The position numbers and the translations under genes are program-made. The notes below the pieces were generated by a model, which was not told where the DNA came from, ran no database searches, and was given only the letters and a program-made list of their open reading frames with translations. 64,000 bases of DNA, from positions 1,116,001 to 1,180,000 of the forward strand of contig CM033115.1 of assembly GCA_019321725.1 (NCBI GenBank), written 5' to 3'. Below, piece by piece: positions 24,201 through 36,816 of this stretch. Origin of the DNA: Paulownia fortunei (taxonomy: Eukaryota; Streptophyta; Magnoliopsida; Lamiales; Paulowniaceae). Position 1 is the first letter of the stretch. Every line of letters begins with the position of its first letter.

Positions 24201-25071
24201 TGTTTGGAATATGAAGATATTGATTCTTGTTGCATTGCTCATCAGGCGGTTGGGAGACTTGGCAGATCCGCATTGAAGGATGAAAAACTTCCAGATGATC
24301 TTTTGATTTTATCTTGTGAAGAAGATTATGATGCCTGTGTTCCTTTTCTTGAGAAAGGTTGAAATATTCTCCCTTCAAACTATTACTGTTAGCTAATATA
24401 AAAGACAAACTTTTCATCGGCAGATTATTGCAGGTGGCGCTGTCTATAGTTCGGAGCTGCTATTGAATGGAATAGTTAAACAGAAGCTAGAATATGAAAG
24501 GTATGTTCGTCTGCCTGATTGGCATGTACTTTTTACCTTTAAAGGTTTTCTTCTAGCGGGACTCTAAAATTGTGCCATTTTGATTATTGCTTTGGCCATT
24601 AATTTCTGCCTGGGATGTGACCACGGAATCCAATTTATCTCTTTTGACAGTTGCAGCTTGTCATCAGCTAAGAATGATGTTTTTTCTTGCTTTTAGCCCC
24701 TTCCCTGTTCTACGTGAGTTCTGGTGGGTGGTTTACCTTGCCATCACCTTATATGTAATTGTTCATAGGACTGGTGGGTAGCTTCAAAGGGGGTATTCGA
24801 ATACTTTTAACTTTTCAGCAGGAAAGGGTGTTGAACTTGTTCCCCTGGAACTACTTAGATTTAGCATTTATGCATAAGGTTCAGGATTCAGTTGCACGTG
24901 TCTATAAACATGTGATCAACATGAGTGCCAAAGATCTGTTTTTTTTAATAAATCAATGCTTGTTTTTTTATTGGCAGGCATCGCCTCTTTGCTGATCATG
25001 TCAAAAGGACTCGATCCACAATATGGGTAAAAAAGAAGAACGGATTTCTTCCTGTAACAAAATGCAAATAA
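18293..25071 (+). CDS. Large nuclear protein with N-terminal TQ repeats and C-terminal tandem BRCT domains (MDC1-like)
   Basis: Eight exons: 18293-18407, 19180-19548, 20134-22445, 22526-22795, 22863-22943, 24246-24357, 24434-24500, 24978-25071; 1,139 aa. All junctions keep frame. The last ~230 residues hold two BRCT repeats. BRCT1 has the LGG, DATHFVADE and VVTHLWLESC motifs; BRCT2 follows with GRLGRS, DDLLILSCEED and GAVYSSELLLNGI. The long central exon is basic and low-complexity, with many KR-rich stretches that suit nuclear localisation. The N-terminus is acidic and has TQ dipeptides at residues 29, 34, 71, 80, 89 and about 127, the middle three in a 9-residue repeat. Plant relatives include Arabidopsis At4g03130, where the U1-C gene is the neighbour, as here. 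TQ sites are typical ATM/ATR kinase targets, so a role as a DNA double-strand-break mediator binding phosphorylated H2A.X is likely but inferred. Confidence 0.85.
19272..19352 (+). repeat. Three 27-bp in-frame repeats encoding ETQ(V/L)-(V/L) units
   Basis: Units at 19272-19298, 19299-19325 and 19326-19352 each start GAAACTCAA and encode nine residues with a TQ pair. The second copy is nearly identical to its neighbours, pointing to slippage or recent unit gain inside the coding exon. Confidence 0.75.
23813..23838 (+). other. G-quadruplex-capable tract in BRCT intron 5
   Basis: Runs of four, four, seven and three G lie within 26 nt on the transcribed RNA sense strand, inside the 1.3-kb intron 22944-24245. 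Prediction from motif only. Confidence 0.45.
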
Positions 25072-25089
25072 GGAGATCGCCCTGCATCT

Positions 25090-25330
25090 AGTGTGTCATT
25101 CTCAACTTGCTGTAATGTAAATTATGAAGTCATAAGGATTCTGTTACAGTTTTTCTTGTAAATGGGGTTAGTTATCCAACTCAAAAGGACTCGCGTTAAT
25201 ATTGTCTGTTTATTGATCAAGCCAATGTGGTGTTGAGTGATGTTGGACATTTAGTGTTTTTTTATGAAGTTATTTATTATTTACACATATGATGATGGAA
25301 AATACTTTCTTTCATTGTTTTTTTACGTTA
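25090..25330 (+). other. 3' region of the BRCT gene
   Basis: T-rich sequence after the TAA at 25069-25071. No clear AATAAA was seen, which is common for plant genes. Confidence 0.35.
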
Positions 25331-25337
25331 AGTAGAG

Positions 25338-25713
25338 ATGACAATGGGGTAAGTTTAAATTTGATTTCATCCTATTCTGAACACATTTTGTTCGGAGCGG
25401 ATTTTTAAAGTTATAAACTAATTTGGATGGGTCTTGATTTTTTATTTTCAAACTTGTCTTGTTCTGAATTTGTTCTGTTTAATATTTTTATTATTATATA
25501 TGTATTTATATATTAAAAAAATATTTTTTTAAAAAAATTAATTGTGTTACTTTTAAAATTTATATTTTTTTATTTATTTAAAATTATAAAATGAGTGATC
25601 TAATTTGGATCCAGTTGGTCTGTTCGGGGTGAGGTGGGTTTGGACTTTTAAAATTTTTGGTGAGACGGATCTTGAATTTGACAAATTCGTCTTAAATTTG
25701 TCCCATTGCTATC
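25338..25713. mobile_element. MITE-like element with GATGACAATGGGG termini
   Basis: The left end reads GATGACAATGGGG and the right end is its near reverse complement (TCCCATTGCTATCC). Subterminal GGATC/GGGT motifs are also roughly inverted. The interior (25480-25580) is almost pure A/T. The ~376-bp size suits a non-autonomous element. I found no clear target duplication. Confidence 0.6.
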
Positions 25714-25719
25714 CTATTA

Positions 25720-26980
25720 ATATGGTGATCATATCATGCGAGTACAAGACAAGATAACATCCAATAAGTAAGAATTTTCCTACTATGATTTGCAATAACC
25801 AATCTATTTATGATCCATAAAATGCAAAGAGAACATATTGTTGACTTGTATTGATGATCATTATTTATCCATTGATGCTACCATAGCAGGGGAGGCATAG
25901 TACCATTCATTACTGGCTCAAGTGTTATTTGTTCCTCTTGTATGTCTTTACCAGCATAATGTGAAACCATACATCAAACTGAAGAATTTGAAACTGACTT
26001 AAATTTAATCGGAACAACTTATTTTCCGTACATATTTAGGTTTGAAGCAACAGGAATTGATGAGCTTAGTTGTCAGAATAGGAATTGGTAATGTTTGAAC
26101 AATTGCAAACGATTTTTTTGTTGAAAAGAATATTATTGCTGTGTTTGGATTTAATCTTAAAGAAATATTTTCTATTTTCAATCTGTAAAGATGAAATACT
26201 GTGTTTGTTTTCTCTTTTTTTTTATGTATATTTTTAAAATATAGTATCATTTTCAATCATAACTTAAAAACGACTTTCTATTTTCAGAAACTTAATATAT
26301 TTTGCTTTTATAAAAGAGACTTTTTCTTTTATCACAGTTTGAAATAAGTAAATTGTAAATATATATATTTTCTTATTTTCACACATCAAATTAGCATGTT
26401 AATTCATTTGATCAAATTTTGCAATTATTAATTCATCCACATTTTTATTTCCATATAAAATTTGTGTTTTCTTACGTATTTTCTAAATCTATATGTTTGG
26501 CTCATTATTTAGGTTGTGAAAGTGCGCTTCATTTTGTTAGGCTAGTAAATAAACAATTACTTTGACCTGGAAGAATGTTAGGCTTTTTTGAGGAATAAAA
26601 TTAGAGTAATATGTATGAACAGTGCTTACACTATCTTAAATTTATTATTTATTTATTTTTTATGATGCTTTAAATAAAAAAAATTATTTTTCAAAACTAC
26701 TCTTACTAAAGTTATAATGTGATTATCATTAACTTTCAATCCTTAGTGTTGACTGTGATAATATCAAATTATATAAAAAAATTACTATTCTAAATTTTTA
26801 TCTAAATTGCCTTGTTGTCAAATGGAAGACGTGGTATCAGGCAACATTGGAACTTATCAACTAATCGGGCCATAAGCCCACAACTTTACTCGATCCAATC
26901 TTGGAATCAATACAAAAGAAACACAAAAATGAAGTTTGTGGATTGGTATTTTAAAATAGCAGTTGTTTCAGCCTTTCGGA
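25720..26980. other. AT-rich intergenic DNA
   Basis: No gene, RNA or clear repeat is recognised. The open frames here are short and low-complexity. Confidence 0.5.
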
Positions 26981-28600
26981 GTTTCCATGGAACTTTTCAT
27001 GATCAAAATAGACTTTTGTGTGAGAACCCTCCTTTTCATTTCTTCCATCTTCTCACATAGTTAGCGCACACACACACACAAAGCACACCAATTTTCAAGA
27101 TTTTAATTTTCTTTCCTGTTTGTGTTCTTATTCCATCAATGGTGGATACCCATCTCAAGTATTCTTCAAACCAATGATTTCCCAATCTCCCTAGCTTGTT
27201 TGTGAGTATGTGTGTGTTTGCAGTTGAAATTCCTTTTGATGTGGTCAGGGAGAAAGTTGGGATTATTACATTCTTGATGCTGGTTTTGGAACTGTTCCTG
27301 TTTTCTGGAAACATAGATCACAAAACCGAGCCACCAATTCCATTCTGTCCCGGAATGCGATCTTGAACTTGAAGATGCTGATATAGTTATCACAAAAGCT
27401 GTGTGTGGAAAGTTATTGTTCAAGTATTTACCCTTTTATGGTTAGTGTTTCTAAAACTACATAATAACCACTCAGTTTAGTAAATTCCATTCGAGTCGAG
27501 GAAATCGGTTCAAGCAAGTTATAGAAGACTTTCCTTTTTGGCATGAACATTGGAATTACAGAGTAAGTTGTCTCCAGTTATGGTTGGTAAAATCTGTCTG
27601 ATTAGAACCCCTCTTTATTTCCATAGTAGTTGATCAATGCAAATGATTTGAGTGTTCTGAGATGGCTTTCTTTCAGTTTGAGTTTGTCTGCAGTTCTCCA
27701 AATGCCGTCACTTGAATTAACTATAAATGTTCATGTTGTCACTGTGAAGGTCGGAAATCGATGTGTTGCAATATGCTTCTTGTTGTCAAGTTCATGTTCA
27801 TTTTGCTAGTCGGTTGTAGTCAGCACTATAACTTTCAATGTGGATCTTTATTTTCTTTTTTCTTTTTGGATTCAACAGATGATAAAGTGACAGTTCTGGA
27901 GTCGGGAGTCAGAGAAGAGGTCTTGGGAGAGCACACCTGAAGCACAGGCCATCAGAGAAGCTCTCAATCCTCGGAGAGATCACAATAAGCAAACAGGAAA
28001 GAGTTCTTAGCTCATCTGTGAGACATCGTTTTGTTCCTGTGTCGGGTAACAAGTTTTTGAATGGTGGAAGCAAAATATGTGGAGCTTATGAGACGGTTTA
28101 CTGGCCTTGGTCTGGTTTTATCTTCCATATTGACTCTGACACGCCTAGACACAGTTACTTTCGTAGTAATTAATTATTATTATTATCATGGTTTTTTGCC
28201 CTGGTTTGGGTTTTGTGGAGCAAGCAGACATGAAGGGGCTGTCCAAGCATCGATTTGTCATAATCACTAATGATTCACCTTCAAAAGCTGTAAGCAACCT
28301 ACAGGCAAAACCCATGAGATCTCTAAGAACATACACGTCAATGGGGGAATAGCACTGGAATGCTGGCTATCAGCATTACATTCAGAATGCTGCTGCTGAG
28401 ATTCAATGACAAAAATATAATGAAATTTGACATACACCAAAGACCACCTATGAAGAGGCAAATAAGTAAGTCATGTAACAGCGAGACTCAAGCCTAAAGC
28501 CTTCAAATTGTAGCCTTTAGTCTTTTTGATCGTTAGAACAAGGCCTGACAGCATGTAGCCAATAATCACAAAATTACAAGTATGGAGATCCATTATCTAC
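26980..28600 (+). other. Mixed-composition region, possibly a non-coding transcript
   Basis: Base composition is closer to transcribed DNA than in the flanks. It has a pyrimidine-rich CTTCCATCTTCTCACAT stretch near 27043, a CA microsatellite at 27067-27081 and splice-like TTTGCAG and TTCAACAG motifs near 27222 and 27878. No long protein frame survives on either strand. A lncRNA or a degraded gene is possible. I do not recognise it. Confidence 0.25.
27208..27366 (+). CDS. Unassigned 52-aa ORF with one hydrophobic segment
   Basis: ATG at 27208 and TGA at 27364-27366. Residues ~18-34 (VGIITFLMLVLELFLFS) could span a membrane, followed by a short polar tail rich in proline. I know no family for it, and the start lies in a GT repeat. 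It may be chance; it is listed because it is the only compact frame with membrane-protein character in this stretch. Confidence 0.15.
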   Translation: MCVFAVEIPFDVVREKVGIITFLMLVLELFLFSGNIDHKTEPPIPFCPGMRS

Positions 28601-29229
28601 TTCACAAGTAATATTTAAATGAAGAATCAGGTTTTCATATCCAAATATCTCTCTGGGATACTTGAAACACTACATTCTGCTGCAGGTACTAAAAATGGGC
28701 TGAGCACAATTTAAGTCCTGAATACTCTTAACACTAGCCTGCAAAAACAAAGCATGGCCATTATTATTACATGCACAAAATAATTCAAAGGAAGTTTCAC
28801 AAAAATGGGGATACAAATTTATCTTGAGTATTCCTCAGTGGGACTATCACCATTTCTGCAAACTCATCAGTTTCAGTTGATCTAACAACTATTTAGCCCT
28901 GCCGCATGGGGTGAGCCACCAAGCTCCCCAGACTCTGACAAGGAGGACAAAGGAAGAAAAATGCTAACAGCCAATGTTCAATTTTATGTCTCATATATAT
29001 TCTTTGCCTCTCTCACTTCTCTACCTTTTTTTGTTTAAACTAGGGAAAAATCAAATTGATACTTCTGCAAGAAATAAAGAATATATGCAGACGAATTCTT
29101 CGCACTGAAGCCTTTCTTTTACTTGGAAAAGTAAAAATATTGCAGAAAGAAATTGTTAAATCATGCAAGGACAATATTATATGCAAAGCATTAAGCAAGA
29201 CTATGAGTGGGCATACCGTTACATATAAA
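28600..29229 (-). other. Probable 3'-UTR and downstream flank of the U1-C gene
   Basis: Non-coding sequence following the U1-C stop on the minus strand. No obvious poly(A) signal was fixed. Confidence 0.35.
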
Positions 29230-31525
29230 TCAATGACTGGTCTGAGAGACTTGTGGATAAGAATAGGCAGTTGCAGCAGCAGCAGTTCCAGTGGGATTAA
29301 CATTGTACATTTGTGTAGCAGCAGGTAGCACACCACTAGAGCTAGGGGGTGGGCCCCCTCCTGGAACTGGAAAAGGGGCACTTGTACTTGGTGGAGCTGG
29401 CGCCCCACTGGGTTGTAGGGGCAAGGAAGAAGCAGGTGGGGGCTGCATTGGCACCATTGGAGCAATTGCATAACCTGATAGCCACCAAAAGGGAAAATTC
29501 AGTAATGCCGAATTTTAGTTTCTGAAGTCCTTTTCCACAGTTTATTTGAATTCTTTTTTTGGGTCCCCTATGCAATTGGGAGGCAAGGATAAGAAAGACA
29601 GAATACTTCCACCAACTCAATTTAACAAAAGCTCAACCCAAACTTTTTTTGAATTGGATACACCAAAGAAATATTTCTTCATTTAAAAAGGCCTACATGC
29701 TTTAATGAGTGCTCTTGCCAAAAATGGACTACCAAAAATTCATTTAGACCATTAATTTATCTGATCACGGTAATAAAGAAACAAGTTGCATGATAGTTAG
29801 TTCACCAGGAGCACCAGGAACAGGTACTGGCAACACAGGAGGCCTGATACCCGGGGCCAATTGGGGGGGTCCTGGAAGAGGTAACATAGGAGGTGGTATG
29901 ACAGGTAGGCGCGGCCGTCCTCCAGGGAAAGCAGCAAGATGTTGATTATAAGCTGCACCAATCTGTTGGTATACTGCTGTCTGCCCAAGATGCTCCTTGA
30001 TCTTCTGATCAATCAAAATTTGTGTTTGCTGTTCTTCAAACTTTTGGTAATAAGCCCTTATATTTGCCTGGATACCAATATATGTGTATATATATATCAG
30101 TGGAATTGAAAAAATTCAAAATAGTTATATGAATCAATAGTCTACTACTTCATCATTGAGAGCTATACCTTGTGTTTGTAACCAGCATTATGCTGCTTTC
30201 TGACAGAAGGCTGGAAAAATAAAGGGGATGTTAAAAAACAATTTATTACTAGAGAATACGGCACAGTGCAGAGAACCATGCTGAAGCATCAGAAAACTTA
30301 AGAGTACTTGCACAAATTAAAGACAGTGCAAACAACATATGATAGCATCACAATATGAGGTAAAAGATAAAATGCAGAACACACATCTGGATTCTTAATT
30401 TTCATAGAACAGATACTTAAACGAAATCCCATTCCGGTCCATGTAAAATAGGTCACAGATGAGAAGTTTATGTATGACTTTTAGCATGATAAAAGTTTAA
30501 CAAGCTTGCTAGGAAAATGGGATTACATCACCTATGTGACATCAAAAATTCCAGCACATTCCACTCTAAACTAATTTTAAGCTAGCCTAGTCACAGGAAT
30601 GCACTTCCAGTGTCGCCATTCTTTCACTCTGTTATGCACCAACTTAAGCTAGATTCCAGGATATCCCCTCTAGTTGATTGTTTCAACTAATAAAGCTTAA
30701 ACTACATACAACACATGCCCAAAATGAAAATAAAGAAATAAAAGAGAATAGAAACAAGATTTATTAGCTATAACCACAAATATCTGACAAACTTAAACTC
30801 TATGAAACAGTTTGTATTTCATATTCATAAAATTACATTCCTGCTTACAGCCAATGCCACATAAACAATCACAGAAGAACTTATGTAGCAATCATAACAT
30901 TAGCTGCTATCCAAGAACATACTTAAAATTAATCAGATTTAAACCACAATATTTGGTTATCAATTTTTTGACATATAATGGATAAGAAAAGAGACAAGAT
31001 CCAATTTTTGGAAAGCTTTCCATAATATAAATTTAACCAAGTGCATATTAGTGCAAATTGCAATTTTGCTTATCCCGCAATTTTCTAGTAATTTTTTAAA
31101 TAACCAAGTTTCAAAAACAATAGATTTTCTTAATCAACTATTCACAGCTTAGTCAAACAACTCACCAGATTAAAATGTGATTAAATGAGTTTCCAGATTC
31201 AATCAGGGGAAAATAGAATCTAAAACAAACAGGCCCGAAACAGAGAAATTATAACCAATAACAGTCATAAATCACAAATTCTAAGTATGAATCCAAGTAT
31301 AAATAGAAATTAACTAAGCTAATATCAAAATTCAAAATACAAAGAATTTGAAAAAACTTACAGAATCATGGGTCAAGTAAGTGTCGCAATAATCACAGTA
31401 ATACCTGCAAGCAAAAAAAAAAAAATCGATTATTTCAGCAATTGAAACCAATATTCAAAAAAGCCCAGAAACTTTGTATGCGAAACCACACACAGAAAAA
31501 GATGAAGATACGAGTACCTTGGCAT
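29230..31525 (-). CDS. U1 small nuclear ribonucleoprotein C
   Basis: U1-C stabilises pairing of U1 snRNA with 5' splice sites in the nucleus. Five exons on the minus strand: 31525-31518, 31404-31362, 30210-30169, 30067-29806 and 29474-29230; 199 aa, the usual plant length. The matrin-type zinc finger is complete: C6, C9, H24 and H30 in [10 protein letters not shown] and QHNAGYKH. The first coding exon holds only 8 nt, so the initiator and first residues depend on a micro-exon next to a leader. The C-terminal two thirds are rich in proline, glycine and alanine, as in other plant U1-C proteins. The adjacent BRCT gene is also its neighbour in Arabidopsis (At4g03120/At4g03130, from memory). The 1.15-kb intron 2 shows no other gene. 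Confidence 0.95.
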
Positions 31526-31699
31526 TAGCGCAAAAGCTGCTACTAAATCTAATTTAAAATAAAGAATTAAAGAGTAACAAGTAGAGATTAACAGCTAAAT
31601 TACGAGTAGAAATAAATTCTTTGGTGATTAGAGAAGGTTTTGGGGGGATATCTGTAGGGTTTATTGATGTCGTAGAGAGAGAGGGGGAGCTCATCGTAC

Positions 31700-32550
31700 A
31701 AAAAGCTTCGCGGGATTCATGATGGGTCGGGTGCAGCCCGCCCCTCCATAATCGGGCCAGACCAGCCCAATAGTGCTGATAATGGGTTAGGATAGCCAGC
31801 CCAATTATGGGAAAATGAAATCGGCCTAATATTACAGTTATGGCTGGTTTTATTTCTCCATAAGTCATAGTAATTATTAGGGTGACGTCCTTTTTCTATA
31901 TTTATAATTCTCGTTGTAGTATGAATCAATTACATAATAAATGTAGCATTGCTCGTTCCATTATTATCTTGTTTTAGTGTAAATTTTGTATCTCCCATAT
32001 GATTTTTTCTATTATTTCTAAAATGGTAATCTCGTTTCTTCGATAAAAATAACTTGAATTTTTTTTTCTGGTGCTCTATCCCAAATTGAATGTTTATTTG
32101 CTGTGGTACAATTACATAATTTTTTGTTTCACTTATTATTGCTAAAATGATAAAAAAAATAAAATTGAATCTAAACTTTTGTGTTATTATTTAATAAAAG
32201 TATAAAAGTACTTATTAGTTAAATACATTTACAAAAAATATCGATGAGATTAAGATTGGTGGATCATTTATCAATCATTCAATGAATGATAAATAACTAT
32301 AAGTGAGGGAAATACATGATTTAAATAACATTTAAATCGAAAAATCCGATTGGTTAACAACGCCAACAGAAGTATCCATTCTTTAGATATGCCTATGATA
32401 CCAAAATGGCACTTTATTGTTTTTAGTTCATTCCATGTTATCACAAGTGGAGTAATCTTATCTGTGATGGGATGCCTTTGCATTCATTCATGGAAAATTA
32501 GTGACATTCTGATCACAACTCTGTATTTAACCAAAAACTAGTAGCCATAT
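31700..32550. other. Intergenic region between U1-C and DXS
   Basis: The first ~170 bp upstream of U1-C (31725-31840) carry several GGGCC/GCCCA motifs, resembling site II/TCP elements often found before plant housekeeping genes. The rest is AT-rich with no gene seen. Confidence 0.4.
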
Positions 32551-32859
32551 GACATGACTGATTCTTCTCCAAATTTCAAACTGCCATCATGGAATGGAAA
32601 CAATTGCACACAAACAGTACTTCTTGAGCAAGTGCAAGTTTCTTTTTAAAAGACTCTGCATGAACACTGCAAAGGTACAAGGAGTGTGTTCTATTCTTTA
32701 TCTTTCTGTGGATGTAAGCTACATAGAGGGCTCGATCTTGTCGGTTACTAGAGTTGCAATATGATTATACAAACCTGGGCTCAATATAAGACCAGATTTT
32801 ACATGTTACAAACTGGAAAAACAGATGTTGAAGGATGTCCTTTTGTGCAATTCTGATAT

Positions 32860-35800
32860 CTAGGACATGATCTCCAGAGCTTCCCTAGCTTTCCCGAGTA
32901 TATTAAAAACGGTTGCTGCGATGTGCTGTGGTGTCAGCCCTGCTTGCATCAGTTGGTCAGCTGGGGAACCATGGTCGATGTACCGGTCAGGAAGAACCAG
33001 TGGCCTCCACTGCAGAAGTTTTAATTGTAAAAAGTTAATATTTATGCTGATTTCCAGATTATTCAAGTAAATCTGTGATCACCTAATACATTTCTACCCA
33101 GGACATTGGCATGGGAGAGCATCAGTTTCAAGATGAACATGTGGAGGTTTATTAGGCTATTTCAATCATGAATTCAATCTCATGAAAATGCCAGTGATGT
33201 GAAGTTGCATGGATGAAAATTTTACTTATTTTGGTACTTGAGCCGAAGTCTCCAATGGTTCTCTAGTGATGTAATGAAGTTAGTAATATTATTGTAATTT
33301 TTTTACCTTTAACTTTCCATCAAAAAGTCCATCCAGGGCCATAAACTGAGCAACATGAGATCCAAAGCCACCAATTGAACCTTCTTCTACAGTGATTAGG
33401 ACCTCATGTGACTTAGCCAAGCTGCGGATAAGAGCATGATCCAGTGGCTTGCAGAAGCGAGCATCTGCAATTGTCAACTGTAAACCATGGGGTTCTACTA
33501 AGGCAGCTGCAGCCAAACAGCTCTGAACAGCTGTTCCATACCCCAAGAGAGCCACTCTTTCCCCTTCAATCAATATTCGGCCCTTACCAACCTGAGAAAA
33601 TACAGAAACTCAAGTCAACTCTTACTCAATAAGGGGCCTATTTTCTTCATTAGCATTAGGAGAGCAGGAGAGGTTGAGTATTGAGTACCTCAAGGGGAAT
33701 GCCTTTGTTTCCTGGTGGCAGCTCCACGCCTATCCCATTACCTCTTGGATAACGGAAACAACTTGGTCTGTCATCTATAGCATTGGCAGTTGCAACCATG
33801 TGAAATAGTTCAGCCTCATCTGAAGGAGCCATCACCACCATGTTGGGGAGGCATGCCATAAAAGTAACATCAAAAGCCCCACAATGTGTAGGACCATCTG
33901 CTCCAACTAAGCCAGCTCTATCCATTGCAAACCTCACAGGCAGCTTCTGCAAATCCACATCGTGCACTACCTGGATAAGGAACCAAAAGCATTTTGTTAA
34001 GAACTCTGCACGCTCAAAAATTAGTACAGGATACCTTTTACTGAGATAAACATAAACAACAGTGCAGAGGGAAAAAGTCATTGGCTTGCCTGATCATAAG
34101 CCCTTTGCATGAAGGACGAGTAGATTGCACAAAATGGTTTGATGCCTTCACATGCCAAACCCGCAGCAAAAGTTACAGCATGCTGTTCTGCTATCCCAAC
34201 ATCAAAGCATCTTGTTGGAAACCGGCGCTGGAAGAGGTTCAAACCCGTCCCACCTCCCATTGCAGCATGGATAGCAACAATATCCTTGTCTGCTTCAGCT
34301 TCTGCAATCAAAGCCTCTGCAAAGTAGGTTGTGTAAGACTGAGTTGGAGCACTGGATTTAAATTGCTTTCCAGTTGCCGGATCAAACTTGGTCACCCCTG
34401 CAAATAGCAAGCAAATCAAATCCAAATGTTTTATTTTACTGAAATATGAACTAGATGAGAGATATGATATTTGCGACAAAAATAATCATAAAAAATTTAT
34501 TATTTATCCAACTGTTATTCTTGACAGGCTTTTCATCAGCCTAGCCATTTATTGCAGCAATTTGTAGTTTGAATGATGAGCTACAACCTGAATGGTATGG
34601 GCAAAATTGATGGTGTTAATAAGCCATTGACAAAGTTTTAGGAACAACTTTATACCGGTACAAATTTTTCTAGTTAATAATTTACCATGGTACTTGTCTG
34701 CAGCTTTTTCAGCATATGGATATCCCCTGCCTTTCTCGGTCACAACATGGATCAACACTGGACCTGTTGTTTTAGTGTTCTTAACTTCTTTAAGAATTGC
34801 TGTCAGGTCATCAATATTGTGACCATCAACTGGACCAATGTAGTAAAGCCCAAGCTCTTCAAACAGTGTAGATCCAGAACCACTGATGAGCCCACGAGCG
34901 TATTCATCCACTTTAGCTGCGAGCTCATGCATAGGCCCTCCAATTTGCTTAGTAACTCCCTGAAACAATTTCAACCAAAATAAATCAAGGATTCATAAAA
35001 ATTTCCAGAGATAATACAAGTTTTTTCTCAGTTTACATCCGTCATTTATAGTAATAACCTTGGCAACTTCTCTTAGTTCTCTGAGTGGCCGATTGGACTG
35101 CAACCTGCTCAAAGCACTACTCAATGCTCCAACTGGAGGAATGGGCCCATCTAAATTGGCAGTGGGTAAAGAAACTTGTTTGTTGTCATTAAGAATCACA
35201 ATCATATCAGAATCCAGGTAGCCGGCATTGTTCATTGCTTCATATGCCTGGCCTGCTGTCATAGCACCATCACCTATCACAGCCACAACATGATTATTTC
35301 GTCCTTTTAAATCCCTTCCTACAGCCATCCCTGCTCAACCAAGAAATCCAAGAATCAAAACCCAAGAAGAGAAACAAATTCCAGGCTCTTTTATATAATT
35401 ACCATCACAACAACCACTTGATGAGATGGCATAACTTTACAATGAAATATCTCCTCAGTAGTCAGCATAGTATAATTCCACTATCCATTTGACTATAATG
35501 AAATTATATGAGTCTTTATTTACAAAGAATTTGTATTACAAAAATGCAATGCTAAATTGAAGCATCAGGGTTGCCATTTTACCGCGTCAGTTGCCATGTT
35601 CTTAAGGAGGAAATATCCCAAACCACTGAATCCTAGAATCAGTTTTATTGAGGTAGAATAAGATTTTACCTAATCCAGCTGATATAGTTGTAGAACTGTG
35701 ACCAGTACCAAAGCAATCGTAATCGCTCTCAGACCGCTTATTAAAACCAGAAAGACCTTCTGTTTGTCTCAAAGTTGGCATTTTGTGTCTTCTTCCAGTT

Positions 35801-36816
35801 AAAATTTTATGAGGATAAGACTGCAACCAAGAGAGCCAGACCATCACAACAAAGACAATAACTATAGTAATCCTCAGCATGTATCAGTTCATAAGCAACG
35901 GTGTCATGGAAAAGAACCATCACCTGGTGGCCAACATCCCAAAGAATTCTATCTTGAGGAGCATTGAAAATATAATGAAGAGCCACAGTAAGCTCAATAA
36001 CACCGAGGCTTGAACCAAGATGACCCCCAGTCTTAGAGACATTGAAAATAACATCGGATCGCAATTCATCTGCAAGTTGTTTCAATTCCTGAATAAAAAA
36101 TCAGTATTTGGTGTAAGAGGCTATTTAAAAATTAAAAAACAAAAATCCTAAGTTCAAAATAAAATTTATGAAAATACAGATGTTTCTTATATGTGCTTTA
36201 AATGCATGTTATACCTTTATTGAGAGATTTTTCATGTGAATTGGATAGTTGATAGTGTCCAAAAGAGGAGTCGCGGGCTTCTGTGAGAAATACTCCTCTT
36301 TTTCTGACAATGATGCTCGAATCTCAACTGACCTTTTCCTTACCTTCAAGGTCAATATCAAAAAGGTACAAAACAATCATTCCAATCAATTGTTACAATC
36401 CTAAACTGCAGCTGAAGATAAATATAACTCCTCCTACTATACACCAAAAACAACATACCAAAAAAAAAAAAAAAAAAACACAAAAATACATGCATTCTTA
36501 ACAACCCAAACAATCTAGACCACCAAGAATAGTAAATAAAGCAGATAACATGAGAAGCTGATAACATAGGGAATTTTCTTATCCAAGAGTAGCTACATGT
36601 CAATTCCCAAAAGTACTAAACAATATTTATTTATTTTTAGTTGCTCAAATCATGAGAAAAAAATAAACAATCTCAAACCTGGTTATTCTTGCAGAAAAAG
36701 TGACACAGCAGATCCGCCCCATGTAGCCACTGAGAGCAAAAAGTGGTGTGCCTTTGAGCATCTGCACCCACTCCCTTGCTCAAATTCCCAGAAAAGGGAA
36801 ATGAACACAGAGCCAT
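32860..36816 (-). CDS. DXS1: 1-deoxy-D-xylulose-5-phosphate synthase, class 1
   Basis: DXS joins pyruvate and glyceraldehyde 3-phosphate with thiamine diphosphate, the first step of the plastid MEP isoprenoid pathway. Ten exons, minus strand: 36816-36679, 36343-36215, 36088-35924, 35820-35670, 35330-35059, 34959-34686, 34397-34090, 33970-33689, 33591-33307, 33009-32860; 717 aa. The N-terminus MALCSF and the following Ser/Arg/His-rich stretch are a typical transit peptide, ending before the VRASLSE-like block at about residue 55. Visible motifs: H112 (GGHLGSSLG), the ThDP motif GDGAMTAG from 214 with NDN at 242, catalytic E447 (GIAEQH) and DRAG at 496. A second ATG directly upstream (36819) could add one Met. 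Intron 7 (33971-34089) starts with GC rather than GT. The plastid housekeeping-type sequence suggests DXS1 rather than the specialised DXS2 clade. Confidence 0.96.

Noticed and set aside
27380..27425. Sequence resembling part of the miR396 complement (AAAGCTGTG, GTTCAAG)
   Set aside because: The matching pieces are out of register and no opposing hairpin arm is present.
34081..34407. 108-codon plus-strand frame opposite DXS exon 7
   Set aside because: Shadow of the highly conserved DXS exon on the minus strand.
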